DNA of 29,409 nucleotides from Syntrophales bacterium. GTDB lineage: Bacteria; Desulfobacterota; Syntrophia; Syntrophales; UBA5619. Both the position numbers and the translations under genes were made by a program. This document shows, one piece after another, positions 1-8,962 of the stretch (its first letter is position 1; each line of letters opens with the position of its first letter). The DNA lies in NCBI GenBank assembly GCA_023229765.1, contig JALNYO010000043.1, positions 1 through 29,409 of the forward strand. The letters run 5' to 3'. The notes below the pieces were generated by a model that searched no databases, was not told the origin of the DNA, and saw only the letters and a list, made by a program, of their open reading frames with translations.

Positions 1-722
1 AGCTTTTTCCTCTCTGAACCGGAAAAGAGCAGCGCCTCCGTATCGCACTCCAGTTCCAGAGCGGTGTACTTGTCCAGGTTGGGAACTATGCTTGCCATTT
101 TCTTGATATAGGTAATCGTTTCCGGAGATCTTTTGGCAAGTTCCGCGGCCGTCGCTGCCGTTTCCGCCATCAATTTTTCCGGAGGCACAACCCTGTTTAC
201 CAAACCAATCCGCAACGCCTCCTTGGCGCCGATTGGCTCGCCCAGCATCGTAAGTTCCTTGGCCTTGGCCATTCCCACGAGCCGGCGTAGCGGGTCAAAA
301 AGGGGATTTAACCCGAACTTAAGCTCGGGATGGCCGAAAATCGCACTTTCCGAGGCGATGATCAGATCGCAAACCGTGATCAGATTGAAGCCTCCCCCCA
401 GAGCCACGCCGCCTACAGCGGCAATGACCGGTTTGGGAAAGGAGTATATCTTCTTCAGAGTCCTGAAAATTGAATTAAAATATTGTTTTATTTCCGCATC
501 CGGTATGACCGACAGCTCTTTGAGATCCACTCCCGCTGAAAAAACATAATCGCCGCCAGTGAGAACAACAACATTCACATCCCTGTCTTCCTCAAGGAGA
601 ATGAAGCAATCCTCCAAATCCTTGCGCATCTCTTGAGAAAGCGCATTCAACTCCGCCGGCCTGTTCAGCTTTACGATTGCATACCCTGCATTTTTTTCTA
701 CAAGAATTGTCTTAAAGATCAT
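1..722 (-). CDS. Enoyl-CoA hydratase/isomerase (crotonase) family protein, 3' end cut by window edge
   Basis: I translated this frame by hand: it opens at an ATG at 722-720 and stays open for 240 codons to the left edge, against a usual crotonase length near 260, so only the last residues are missing. Family signatures are visible: FSAGVDLKE (about residues 61-69), the oxyanion-hole stretch AAVGGVALGGGF (101-112) and HPELKFGL (131-138). In canonical hydratases two glutamates are catalytic. Glu133 here matches the second, but the position after GGGF is Asn113 where the first Glu normally sits. Family knowledge therefore makes a plain hydratase less certain; an isomerase, hydrolase or other CoA-thioester role is possible. 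It starts 16 bases after the sppA stop, so it is probably the last visible gene of the rpsA-sppA transcription unit. Confidence 0.85.
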   Translation of the reverse strand, partial: MIFKTILVEKNAGYAIVKLNRPAELNALSQEMRKDLEDCFILLEEDRDVNVVVLTGGDYVFSAGVDLKELSVIPDAEIKQYFNSIFRTLKKIYSFPKPVIAAVGGVALGGGFNLITVCDLIIASESAIFGHPELKFGLNPLFDPLRRLVGMAKAKELTMLGEPIGAKEALRIGLVNRVVPPEKLMAETAATAAELAKRSPETITYIKKMASIVPNLDKYTALELECDTEALLFSGSERKK

Positions 723-738
723 GAGGGCCTCTGTCTCT

Positions 739-1626
739 TTACTGCAACAGATATAAAGCTCCTGTCGAATCTGCCTTATTCCCGCTGACAGCTTCAACCA
801 GACTTGATGCCATGCTCCCGGATAAATAATTCAGGAAGCCCACCTTCTTTTTCGCACCATGAACTATTTCCGGTTTTCCTTCCAGGCCGGCGAGTCGCCC
901 GGCGAGCATAACTGCATCCTGAAAGCTGCCAAGGCCGTCAACAAGCCTGCGTTCTTTTGCCTGTCTTCCTGAAAATACACGTCCATCGGCAATTTGGCGC
1001 ACTTCTTCCAGGGAAATCTTGCGATTTTTGGCAATAACCTGCACAAACTGATCGTAAATATCGTCAACAATTCCCTGGATAAGGGTCTGCTCTTCCGCCG
1101 TCATTTTTCTTGTCGGCGATCCGATATCCTTGAATTTTCCGCTTTTTATCACATGGGAGCTGACCCCGATCTTCTTCATCAACTCCTCCACGTTCGCGTA
1201 ATGCATGACCGCGGAAATACTTCCCGTTATTGTCCCCGGATTGGCGAGAATGCGATCCGCGGCCACGGCGATCAGGTATCCGCCAGAGGCCGCAACCGCT
1301 CCCATTGACACTACAACCTTCTTCTTTTTTTTGAGTTCGAGAACCGCCTGATAGATCTCCTGAGATGGGGCTACCCCACCGCCGGGAGAATTAATCCTCA
1401 GGACGACGGCGCGAACCCTTTGATCGTCGGCAAATTCCTGCAGTTGTTCAACGATCTCCTCGGAATCGCTGATAATCCCCTCAATCGGCACGACCCCTAC
1501 CTGACCCTTTAAAGAAAATGAATGCCGGCCAGCGGCAAAAATCCCCAATCCATAAACGAGGACGACCGAGGCGAGTCCTATACACGCCAGCAAAACCACT
1601 CCCAATATAACCGGGTGCTTTCTCAT
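739..1626 (-). CDS. sppA: Signal peptide peptidase SppA, short (36K) type
   Basis: The 295-residue protein has one N-terminal membrane segment (about residues 6-30) followed by a periplasmic S49 protease domain. Family motifs are clear: INSPGGG (78-84), the serine-nucleophile stretch GAVAASGGY (109-117, likely Ser114) and KSGKFKDIGSP (161-171), in which Lys166 is the likely general base by spacing. The length fits the short bacterial type that assembles as a membrane-anchored oligomer and degrades leftover signal peptides. It begins 22 bases after the rpsA stop and ends 16 bases before the crotonase start, so the three genes are probably cotranscribed. Start and stop are unambiguous and nothing is missing. 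Confidence 0.95.
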   Translation of the reverse strand: MRKHPVILGVVLLACIGLASVVLVYGLGIFAAGRHSFSLKGQVGVVPIEGIISDSEEIVEQLQEFADDQRVRAVVLRINSPGGGVAPSQEIYQAVLELKKKKKVVVSMGAVAASGGYLIAVAADRILANPGTITGSISAVMHYANVEELMKKIGVSSHVIKSGKFKDIGSPTRKMTAEEQTLIQGIVDDIYDQFVQVIAKNRKISLEEVRQIADGRVFSGRQAKERRLVDGLGSFQDAVMLAGRLAGLEGKPEIVHGAKKKVGFLNYLSGSMASSLVEAVSGNKADSTGALYLLQ

Positions 1627-1648
1627 ATATCAAAGGGCTTTTCGAGAG

Positions 1649-3436
1649 CTAATTATCTGTATCAACGATCTTTATATCAGCAAGCGCCTGACTGAGACTC
1701 GAGCCGATATTCTCCTGATTGTTTATATATTGATTGGCCTGTTTACCCTCAGAGCCCTTTGTCGAACTTGCCCCTGTTTCCAGATCCTTTATGCTCAGAC
1801 GGATCTTTCTGCTTTTCGGATCTACATTTTTGACAACGGCCGAAACGACATCGCCAACGGAGAACAGCTCGGAAGAGGATTTTACCCTTTTGGAACTGAG
1901 TTCAGAGATGTGGACAAGCCCCTCCATCCCCTCCTCGATCTCAACAAAGACACCAAATTCAGTAATATTGGTGACCTTGCCGTTTACGATCGAGCCCGGC
2001 AGATACTTCTCGCTCAACTCTTCCCAGGGATTCTTTTCAATCTGCTTTAGTCCCAGAGAAAATTTCTCATGCTCGACATCGATGTTGAGCACCATCGCCT
2101 CAATAGTCTGACCCTTCTTGTAAATCTCGGCAGGTTGCTTTACCCGCTGCTTCCAGGAGATATCGGACAGGTGAATAAGTCCGTCAACCCCCTCTTCCAC
2201 TCCGACAAAAATTCCGAAATTGGTAATATTCCTGATCACACCGGTAACGATGCTTCCCTCGGGATATCTCTCTTTGAGGGCTTCCCAGGGGTTCGCGGTT
2301 ATCTGCTTCAAACCAAGGGAAATACGTTTGGTGTCGGTATTGATGTTAAGAACCATCACATTTATTACCTGCCCTATCGCCAATACCTTGGAGGGGTGCT
2401 TTACCTCCCTTGTCCAGAACATCTCCGACACGTGGATCAACCCCTCAACGCCTGGCTCGAGCTCAACAAAAACGCCGTAATCGGTAATGTTTACCACCCT
2501 TCCCTCAACAACAGCGCTTACCGGATACTTTTCCTTAATCGTTTCCCAGGGGTTTTCGGTCAACTGTTTGAGGCCAAGCGCCACGCGCTCCTTCTCCCGG
2601 TCAAAGGAGAGAATCTTTACCCTGATCCTTTCCCCCTTGGAAAAGTGGTCGGCGGGACGGGTTATCCTGCCCCAGGAAATGTCGGTCACATGCAGCAGAC
2701 CGTCTATTCCGCCCAGGTCGATGAAAAGACCATAGTCGGTTATGTTTTTGATCACGCCCTCGACAATCTTGCCCTCTTCGATATTCAGGAGGGTTTCAAC
2801 CTTCTCCGCCTCCCGGTCTTTTTCCAGGATCGACCTCCTGGAAAGAACGACATTGTTGCGCTTGCGATCGTACTTTAAAATATTAAACTCTAATGTCTGG
2901 CCAACATAGCGGTCGAGATCCCGGACTGGACGAACATCAACCTGCGAACCAGGCAGGAATGCGGGAATCCCAATATCAACAGAAAGGCCGCCTTTCACCC
3001 TTTCGATGACAATGCCTTTCATGGGGGCGTTTTGCTCGCAGGCAATCTTGACATCATCCCATATCTTGATTTTGGCAGCTTTATCGCGGGACAGAACAAG
3101 GTTGCCGTCCTGATCGCGGCGATCGACAAGAACCTCAATCTCGTCCCCGATGTTAAAGACAACATTGCCATTTTCGTCGCTTATCTCCCGAGCGGGGATA
3201 TACCCTTCCGTCTTCCACCCCACATCCACCATAACGGTGTCGGTGTTGATCTGCACAATTTTGCCGATCAAAACATTGCCCAACTGTACGGATTGAAGGC
3301 TTTGCTCGTAAAGCTCCTTAAAATCCATGCTCTCTTCTTTTTCTCCGGAAAAATCATCTACATTCTCAACAACTTCTTTTTCCCCGGTTACATCGTCTGC
3401 CTGCTGTTTCAAGATTTCGTTACCGTCGTCAACCAT
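1649..3436 (-). CDS. rpsA: 30S ribosomal protein S1
   Basis: This 595-residue protein has six consecutive S1 (OB-fold RNA-binding) domains, roughly at residues 50-120, 135-205, 220-291, 305-378, 392-465 and 479-552. Repeated signatures such as NITDYGVFVEL, GLIHVSE and ISLGLKQI appear in domains 3-6, while domains 1-2 are more divergent, as expected for the ribosome-binding half. S1 binds mRNA on the 30S subunit and helps initiation on structured leaders. The N-terminal 40 residues are acidic. The gene starts at ATG 3436 behind a GGGGGT-like ribosome-binding site and follows cmk, an order common in proteobacteria. The high similarity between domains 3 to 6 makes this stretch internally repetitive at DNA level. 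Confidence 0.97.
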   Translation of the reverse strand: MVDDGNEILKQQADDVTGEKEVVENVDDFSGEKEESMDFKELYEQSLQSVQLGNVLIGKIVQINTDTVMVDVGWKTEGYIPAREISDENGNVVFNIGDEIEVLVDRRDQDGNLVLSRDKAAKIKIWDDVKIACEQNAPMKGIVIERVKGGLSVDIGIPAFLPGSQVDVRPVRDLDRYVGQTLEFNILKYDRKRNNVVLSRRSILEKDREAEKVETLLNIEEGKIVEGVIKNITDYGLFIDLGGIDGLLHVTDISWGRITRPADHFSKGERIRVKILSFDREKERVALGLKQLTENPWETIKEKYPVSAVVEGRVVNITDYGVFVELEPGVEGLIHVSEMFWTREVKHPSKVLAIGQVINVMVLNINTDTKRISLGLKQITANPWEALKERYPEGSIVTGVIRNITNFGIFVGVEEGVDGLIHLSDISWKQRVKQPAEIYKKGQTIEAMVLNIDVEHEKFSLGLKQIEKNPWEELSEKYLPGSIVNGKVTNITEFGVFVEIEEGMEGLVHISELSSKRVKSSSELFSVGDVVSAVVKNVDPKSRKIRLSIKDLETGASSTKGSEGKQANQYINNQENIGSSLSQALADIKIVDTDN

Positions 3437-3560
3437 TAACCCAATACCCCCTGAAGATTTATAATTTTAGAACCGTTTGGCCAGATATCATACGAATTTT
3501 AAATTATCAAGGAATTTCAAATAAAAAACGATCCGGCCATTTTTGTTCTCGATCTGATTT
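3437..3560. other. rpsA leader / cmk-rpsA intergenic spacer
   Basis: This AT-rich, 124-base spacer separates the cmk stop from the rpsA start on the minus strand. It ends in a purine-rich GGGGGT element ahead of the rpsA ATG. No sigma-70 pair with normal spacing could be picked with confidence. S1 leaders often carry their own promoter and autoregulatory structure, but no specific structure is visible here. Confidence 0.3.
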
Positions 3561-4235
3561 TCAAAAATTGAGGTGTCGTTCTATTGCAAGAGACATAATT
3601 TCGACAATTTCGTCAATCGATTTGTCTGTGGTATCAATAACAACGGCATCCATAGGAATGACGAGCGGAGAAATTGTCCGCTCGCTGTCCTGACGGTCGC
3701 GGTTGATAATATCCTCTTCAACGTCCAGAGGATTTACCGGCTCACCCTTAGCGATAAGCTCCAGGTACCTTCTTCTGGCCCTTTCCTGCACAGAGGCCTC
3801 CAGATAGAATTTGACCTCGGCCTCTGGAAATACAACCGTTCCCATATCCCGTCCTTCCGCGACAACCCCTCCTTCGGCGCCGATCTTTCTCTGAATATCG
3901 AGCAGGTTTTTTCTGACGGCGGGAATTGCGGAGATTTTCGAGGCGAGCAGACCGATTTTCTCTGTGCGGATCAACGTGGAAACATCCCTGCCATTTGCCG
4001 AAATGCGGAAAACCCCCTTTTGGTTTCCTACTTCTATCCGGGCATCACTGGAGATCTCCGCCGCGCTTTCTTCGTTTTTTTCTCCCGGGTGCTCATCTAC
4101 AAGAAACGCCAACGCCCGGTAAAGCGCTCCGGTATCGAGATAAAAAAACGAGAATCGCGCCGCTAACAGCTTGCTGATCGTACTCTTTCCCGCACCGGCA
4201 GGACCATCAATCGTAACGACAGGTTTTTTTCTCAT
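3561..4235 (-). CDS. cmk: Cytidylate kinase
   Basis: The 224-residue P-loop kinase phosphorylates CMP and dCMP with ATP in the cytoplasm. Visible landmarks are the Walker A motif GPAGAGKST (residues 11-19), FYLDTGALYRA (31-41), which contacts the CMP base, and VAEGRDMGTVVFP (about 124-136) followed by the lid segment ERARRRYLEL. The length matches the family (about 220-230). Its ATG lies inside the stop of the upstream VanZ-like gene (ATGA, 4-base overlap), which indicates translational coupling. It is followed by rpsA, the usual cmk-rpsA pairing. Confidence 0.96.
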   Translation of the reverse strand: MRKKPVVTIDGPAGAGKSTISKLLAARFSFFYLDTGALYRALAFLVDEHPGEKNEESAAEISSDARIEVGNQKGVFRISANGRDVSTLIRTEKIGLLASKISAIPAVRKNLLDIQRKIGAEGGVVAEGRDMGTVVFPEAEVKFYLEASVQERARRRYLELIAKGEPVNPLDVEEDIINRDRQDSERTISPLVIPMDAVVIDTTDKSIDEIVEIMSLAIERHLNF

Positions 4236-4642
4236 AATTTTTTAACTCTCAGCAATAAAAGGGGAAATGAAAATGACGCCGCGGCAACCCCAAGGGAGTC
4301 AAACAAAACGTCAAACAAGGAGGAGTCCCGACCAGGGACAAATGATTGATGCCATTCATCGGTAAACGCATAGATGATGCCGACAAAGATCGTTGCTATC
4401 AACGCGCGCCTTTTCCCCGGAAAACCTTCGACGTTTGCAAACCAGCGATACAAAAGAGCCCCCAGCATGAAATACTCGATAAAATGGATTATTTTGTCAA
4501 AACCAAAAAAAGAGGGGAGCTCTTCGGGAAACCTCGAAAGGGAGGAAAGGAAAAAAATAAGAGAGGCATAAGCAACAGCAGGACCGCCAAGATAAATCCA
4601 TTTCAGAAAACGATTTTGAATGCCAGGAATCATAATTGCCAC
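4232..4642 (-). CDS. VanZ-like family integral membrane protein
   Basis: A VanZ-like protein of about 136 residues with four hydrophobic segments. The family core is visible: DKIIHFIEYFMLGALL, then TDEWHQSFVPGR and FDVLFDSLGV. VanZ relatives are inner-membrane proteins of largely unknown biochemistry; the namesake contributes to low-level teicoplanin resistance, and no such role can be claimed here. The frame extends upstream to an ATG at 4711, but that region encodes a low-complexity SESESES stretch from a three-copy 6-base repeat. The chosen start is GTG 4642, which has GGAGG four bases upstream; ATG 4633 is an alternative. The gene overlaps cmk by four bases. Confidence 0.8.
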   Translation of the reverse strand: MAIMIPGIQNRFLKWIYLGGPAVAYASLIFFLSSLSRFPEELPSFFGFDKIIHFIEYFMLGALLYRWFANVEGFPGKRRALIATIFVGIIYAFTDEWHQSFVPGRDSSLFDVLFDSLGVAAASFSFPLLLLRVKKL

Positions 4643-4907
4643 AGTGCCTCCATTTATTCCAATATCTCTTATCCTCTGCTGCAGGCTTTCGCTTTCGCTT
4701 TCGCCCTCCAACGCAAAGACTTTCCGCTATCCCATGCGACTGGAAGCCGTGCAAAACTCACAATATTTACAAGAAGCAAAGGGATTGAGCCTATAGCATA
4801 TCGCGTATGAAACTTTCAAGCCTGCTTCCAAGTTAAAGTTGAGATTGATTATTAACTGCAAAAAGGGGTAATAACAGCTTCCCTTAATAATAAAAACGGT
4901 GAATGGT

Positions 4908-6482
4908 ATGAAAATGAGTGCAAAAAAAATCAGAGAATTACCGAAAACCTTTTTTTTGTTTCTTATCCCTGTGCTCGTCCTGCTTTACACCCCCCTCGCG
5001 ATGGCATCATTCACGCTCGATGATGAAAAAAAGCTGGGAAAAGAATTTTACGATAAACTGGAGAAAAACGAGCTTCTTCTGCATGACGACAAGGCAGCCG
5101 CGTATTTGAACAAACTGGGAAAACTTATTTTGTCTCACAGCGACAAGCTACCCTTCGATTACCGCTTTTCAATAATCCGCAGTTCGGGGATTAACGCCTT
5201 TGCCACCCCGGGCGGTTATATCTATGTAAATCAGGGGTTAATTAATCTTGCCGAAAATGAAGGCGAGCTGGCCGGGGTGCTGGCGCACGAGATTGCCCAT
5301 GTTAACGGCAGGCATGTCGCCGAAATGATTGATCGCTCGAAGAAACTTAACATCTCAACCCTCGCGGCGATAATCGCCGGCGCTTTTCTCGGGGGCGGTG
5401 GCGATCTCACCGCCGCGGTAACCAGTTTTTCAGTTGCTGCCGCAACATCCCTTTCACTGCAGTACAGCCGGGAACATGAAGAAGCGGCCGATCGCGGCGG
5501 GCTTTCCTATCTTGATGCCGCAGGCTATAACGGCAAGTATATGCTCGATTTCCTCAGGGTCATGCGAAGATACGAATATTACTCAAGCACGATTCCGTCA
5601 TATTTTTTTACCCATCCCGGAACTGAAGAGAGGATAGGCTATATCGACGCCCTGCTCCAGACAACCTACAAAAAGGGCGGGGCGGAACAGATTATCGGCG
5701 GTCTAAAAAGAATCCAGACCATTCTGCGACTGCAAGGAGAGGACTCGTCTGCCAACCTGAAATTCTTCAAGGAGGAAATAGCGTCTGACAAGAATAATCT
5801 TGACGCCCTGTACGGTCTTGCCGTTACAGAGGGAAAAATCGGGATGGCAAATGAAGCAGTTGAACATTTCCAAAGAGCGCTTGCCTTGAACGGCAAAGAT
5901 CCCGATATCCTCCGCGACTTTGGAATCTCCCTGTTCAAGCTGGGAAAGTTTCCCGAAGCGGCTCCCTATCTGCGCCGGGCAATAGTTGTCAGCCATGACG
6001 ACGCCACGGCTAATCTATATTTAGGAAAAACCCTTCTGGCAACCGGCAATGTTGCCGAGGCAATCGATCTTTTAAAGGAGCTGGAGAAAAAGCACCCTGC
6101 TGATCCTGATGTCTGCTACGACCTTGCGGTCGCGTACGGAAAGGCCAGCGAAAAAGGCCTGTCCCATTATTATTTCGGCCGCTATTTCAGAATGAAAGAA
6201 AAGAAGGAAAGCGCCCTTTTTCACTTCCAGGCAGCCCTGAAGGAATTGCCCGCCAATGAAGAAAAAGCTGAAGAAATCCGAAAAGAAATAGACTCACTTA
6301 AAAGTCCGGCGCACAGCAAACAACCGCCAATATCCTTAAATCATCCGGCGACGTCTTTTTTCGCCGCTAAGGGCCTGTCCACAAATAACCTGGGCAAGAT
6401 TGCGCTCAGATTTGGGTTGGATTTGGTTGCGGCGATTGAACAAAACCGCAAACGTAGCAACGCTACGTTGAGGATTTTGTGA
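4908..6482 (+). CDS. Periplasmic M48 metalloprotease with TPR repeats (BepA/YfgC-like)
   Basis: The protein has a signal peptide (hydrophobic core then LAMAS), an M48 peptidase domain and a C-terminal TPR region. The zinc motif HEIAH is at about residues 127-131, and the third ligand lies in REHEEAAD (about 188-195). TPR-like helical pairs span roughly 300-450. BepA-type proteins act in the periplasm in outer-membrane protein quality control; that role is inferred from the family. The start at ATG 4908 is preferred because GGTGA lies five bases upstream; GTG 4899 would overlap that site. The last 37 codons or so (from 6371) are not protease sequence: they are encoded by the inserted repeat at 6371-6548, so the native C-terminus has been replaced. 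Confidence 0.88.
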   Translation: MKMSAKKIRELPKTFFLFLIPVLVLLYTPLAMASFTLDDEKKLGKEFYDKLEKNELLLHDDKAAAYLNKLGKLILSHSDKLPFDYRFSIIRSSGINAFATPGGYIYVNQGLINLAENEGELAGVLAHEIAHVNGRHVAEMIDRSKKLNISTLAAIIAGAFLGGGGDLTAAVTSFSVAAATSLSLQYSREHEEAADRGGLSYLDAAGYNGKYMLDFLRVMRRYEYYSSTIPSYFFTHPGTEERIGYIDALLQTTYKKGGAEQIIGGLKRIQTILRLQGEDSSANLKFFKEEIASDKNNLDALYGLAVTEGKIGMANEAVEHFQRALALNGKDPDILRDFGISLFKLGKFPEAAPYLRRAIVVSHDDATANLYLGKTLLATGNVAEAIDLLKELEKKHPADPDVCYDLAVAYGKASEKGLSHYYFGRYFRMKEKKESALFHFQAALKELPANEEKAEEIRKEIDSLKSPAHSKQPPISLNHPATSFFAAKGLSTNNLGKIALRFGLDLVAAIEQNRKRSNATLRIL

Positions 6483-6548
6483 TTGAGCCACAGCCAAAGA
6501 TGGCCCAAAGATGAGATGCAAGATGTTCAGGTTATTTGTGGACAGGAC
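6371..6548. mobile_element. MITE-like element with 19-bp perfect terminal inverted repeats and CTAA duplication
   Basis: CCTGTCCACAAATAACCTG at 6374-6392 is repeated as its exact reverse complement at 6528-6546. Both ends continue outward to GG, giving an element of about 178 bp. CTAA precedes the left end (6367-6370) and follows the right end (6549-6552), which looks like a 4-bp target duplication. The IS5 family is known for GG-starting ends and YTAR targets, so a non-autonomous IS5-type derivative is the best guess. The interior has a short hairpin (CGTAGCAACGCTACG) and no transposase. The element supplies the C-terminal codons of the M48 gene on the plus strand and the last residues (GPVHK, stop) of the HD-GYP gene on the minus strand. 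Confidence 0.75.
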
Positions 6549-8193
6549 CTAACTCACGAAGCGCGTATTCTTCGTGCAACCCCTCTTTTTTAAACAGCTC
6601 AAAAATATCCGGATCTATATGCAGCTCTTTTGCCATCTTTTCCATGATGCCCATCGTTTCGGAAAGGGTGTTACCCTTCTTGTAGGGTCTGTCCGAAGCT
6701 GTAAGCGCCTCGAAAATATCCGCCAGGGCGATGATTCTTGCCTGCAGGGGAAGCTCCTCCGCGGTAAGCCCCCTCGGGTAGCCTCTGCCGTTGAGCGTTT
6801 CGTGATGGGATGATGCATAATGAGGCACATGCTTCATTTTCTCGGGGAAGGGCAGTTGTAAAAGGATATTGTTCGTCATCGCGGCATGATTCTGGATAAT
6901 TTCCCGTTCCTTTAAGGTCAGTGTGCCTCTGCGTATGGAAAGATTTTCAACCTCTTCCGGAGAAAGCAGAGGCTGGGCCTTTCCATCCATTGGAAATGTT
7001 GTCATCCCGATCTGCCGGAGGCGGGCAATCATTTCATCAGACATGAACTCGCCGCCTTCGTTCGTCTTCATCAGAAAGCTGAATTCGTCCCGAAGCTTTT
7101 TCTCCATTTCGTCTTGTTCTGGATAATAGCCCGAATTCAAGATCGCTTTATTCTCCGGCTCTCCTATCAATGTCTCCAATTTATGAAGGTTGAACTTTGT
7201 TTTGTACAATTCAATCCGCAGCTTAACAATTTCAATCCGGTCAACAATAGTCTGCAGTTTTGTTTCCTTATCGATAATATGTTCCGGGGTTGTAATCTTT
7301 CCTACATCATGCAGCCAGGCAGCGGTTTGCAGTTCTTTAAGCTCGTCCTCGGAAAGCTCAATTTCTGCGAAATGCCCCTCTTTCGCCGCGTTGATTTTTC
7401 CGGCAATCTGCATCGTCAATTCCGCGACCCGGCGCACATGCCCGCCGGTGTAAGGCGATTTTTCGTCTATCGCCACGGCGATGGCTCGGATAAAAGATTC
7501 CAGCAGATCCTGGAGTTCTTTAATCAAACGTTTGTTGGAAAGGGCGACGGCCGCCTGGGAGGCAAATGATTCTGTTATTTCGAGGCTCACCGGCGAAAAG
7601 GAGCTGACACTGCCGCCCTCCATCGCATTCAACAACTGCAAAACGCCGATTACTTCATCTTCATGATCCTTCATCGGCACAACCAGCATCGACCGGGAGC
7701 GGTAGCCGGTGTGGCGATCAAAATTTCTTGTTCCCTGAAAGTCAAACCCCTCCTGTTGATAAACATCCTCAATGTTGACGGTTGTTTTCGTCAACGCAGC
7801 ATGGGCGCAGACGTGGTGGTGATTGGGGGAACCATCCGCATCACGAAGTGGTATAGGCTTCCATGTTATTTTTTCCCCTTTTCCCCCCATTTTTATTTTC
7901 AGACTGCTCGTCTGGACAATGGCAAACTGTAGCTCCGTCTTGTCGTCCGACATGATGTAGAGGGTACCGCCGTCCGCATTCGCAAGTTCCTTCGCCTCTT
8001 CCAAAATCATTTCCAGCAGACGCTCGATGTTTCGCTCGCCGGAAAGGGCTGTCCCGATTTTTGTAAATCTATGTAAAAGCTTTATATTATCTTTTGTAAG
8101 ATCATCAAGGACTTCGCAAGACTGCACTGCAGAAGCATCTGCAGGAAGGTCTCTCCGCGTCGTTAGATTATCCCGGTCCCCAATTGTTGCCAT
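6532..8193 (-). CDS. GAF domain plus HD-GYP domain protein, probable cyclic-di-GMP phosphodiesterase
   Basis: The 553-residue cytoplasmic protein has no membrane segments. A GAF sensor domain covers about residues 48-222 and a helical linker leads to an HD-GYP domain (about 235-545). The HD half is visible as GGHVRRVAEL (His252) and WLHDVGK (His295-Asp296). The GYP half has QNHAAMTN (His436), SSHHETLNGRGYPRGL (462-476) and the conserved DIFEALTASDRPY. HD-GYP enzymes hydrolyse c-di-GMP, and all the metal-ligand motifs look present. Unusually, about 120 residues rich in charged helices (308-428) separate the two halves. The last five residues are encoded by the inserted repeat at 6371-6548. It lies 73 bases upstream of the nrdG stop and may be a separate unit. 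Confidence 0.9.
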   Translation of the reverse strand: MATIGDRDNLTTRRDLPADASAVQSCEVLDDLTKDNIKLLHRFTKIGTALSGERNIERLLEMILEEAKELANADGGTLYIMSDDKTELQFAIVQTSSLKIKMGGKGEKITWKPIPLRDADGSPNHHHVCAHAALTKTTVNIEDVYQQEGFDFQGTRNFDRHTGYRSRSMLVVPMKDHEDEVIGVLQLLNAMEGGSVSSFSPVSLEITESFASQAAVALSNKRLIKELQDLLESFIRAIAVAIDEKSPYTGGHVRRVAELTMQIAGKINAAKEGHFAEIELSEDELKELQTAAWLHDVGKITTPEHIIDKETKLQTIVDRIEIVKLRIELYKTKFNLHKLETLIGEPENKAILNSGYYPEQDEMEKKLRDEFSFLMKTNEGGEFMSDEMIARLRQIGMTTFPMDGKAQPLLSPEEVENLSIRRGTLTLKEREIIQNHAAMTNNILLQLPFPEKMKHVPHYASSHHETLNGRGYPRGLTAEELPLQARIIALADIFEALTASDRPYKKGNTLSETMGIMEKMAKELHIDPDIFELFKKEGLHEEYALRELGPVHK

Positions 8194-8266
8194 GGAAAAA
8201 TCGCCTCTGCTTATTATCGGCTTAATACAGAAGATCAGCGCCTAACACAGGAAATCAAAGCTTAGT

Positions 8267-8962
8267 TCAGCGGATAATAACACGCAGCTCTTCAGATTCA
8301 AACTCTTTTTTAAAAGCGGAGAATTCTTCAGACAAATAGGTTTTTTTGGTAAGAAAATCGCTGTTCAGTGTTTTAGAGGGAACAAACCCCTGTAAAACGT
8401 AGAATCTTGCCCCTTTTATCAAATTTACGACCCGGACCAGGTCATCATGATCCAGCAGCGAACGGACAACCGTGGTTCTGAATTCATGTTCAGCCCCCGC
8501 GGCAATTATAAGCGCTATGCTCTTCTGAATCTTGCCGGGGTTAACATCAACGCCGGCAATCCGGCGATATTTATCGAGCGGCCCTTTTACGTCCATCGCC
8601 CAGAAATCGACAAGCCGCCTTTTTATCAGCTTTTCGATTACCTCCGGGTTGGAACCGTTGGTGTCCAGTTTTACAAGATACCCGAGTTCCTTTACCTTTT
8701 GCAGAAAATTTTCAAGGTCCGGTTGCAGCGTCGGCTCGCCTCCTGTTACCGATACCGCGTCCAGTCTGCCTTTCCTCTTTTCCAAAAAACAGAGAACATC
8801 CTTTTCAGAAAAAACAGGCCCGTATCTTTGCGGATCAACAAGCTCGGGGTTGTGGCAGTAAGGACAACGGAAATTGCAACCCTGGGTGAAAATGATCGCG
8901 CAGATTCGCCCAGGGTAATCTATCAGTGAAAATTTTTGCAGTCCCCCGATTTTGATTTTCAG
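8267..8962 (-). CDS. nrdG: Anaerobic ribonucleoside-triphosphate reductase activating protein (radical SAM)
   Basis: A radical SAM enzyme of 231 residues that makes the glycyl radical on NrdD. The cluster motif is CNFRCPYC (cysteines 29, 33, 36), followed by VTGGEPTLQ and by LDTNG. The frame is open further upstream, but only inside nrdD. Homology begins at KIKIGGLQKFSLIDYPG, so the start is placed at a CTG codon (8962-8960) with AAAGGA upstream. This gives a CTGA overlap with the nrdD TGA, mirroring the usual ATGA coupling. An in-frame GTG inside the nrdD end is the alternative and has no clear ribosome-binding site. It is translationally coupled to nrdD. Confidence 0.92.
   Translation of the reverse strand: MKIKIGGLQKFSLIDYPGRICAIIFTQGCNFRCPYCHNPELVDPQRYGPVFSEKDVLCFLEKRKGRLDAVSVTGGEPTLQPDLENFLQKVKELGYLVKLDTNGSNPEVIEKLIKRRLVDFWAMDVKGPLDKYRRIAGVDVNPGKIQKSIALIIAAGAEHEFRTTVVRSLLDHDDLVRVVNLIKGARFYVLQGFVPSKTLNSDFLTKKTYLSEEFSAFKKEFESEELRVIIR

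Noticed and set aside
2069..2878. 269-codon plus-strand open frame
   Set aside because: Antisense to rpsA and follows the S1-domain periodicity.
6371..6548. Inverted repeats as a bidirectional terminator
   Set aside because: The arms are separated by about 135 bases without a U-tract, and the flanking CTAA duplication fits transposition better.
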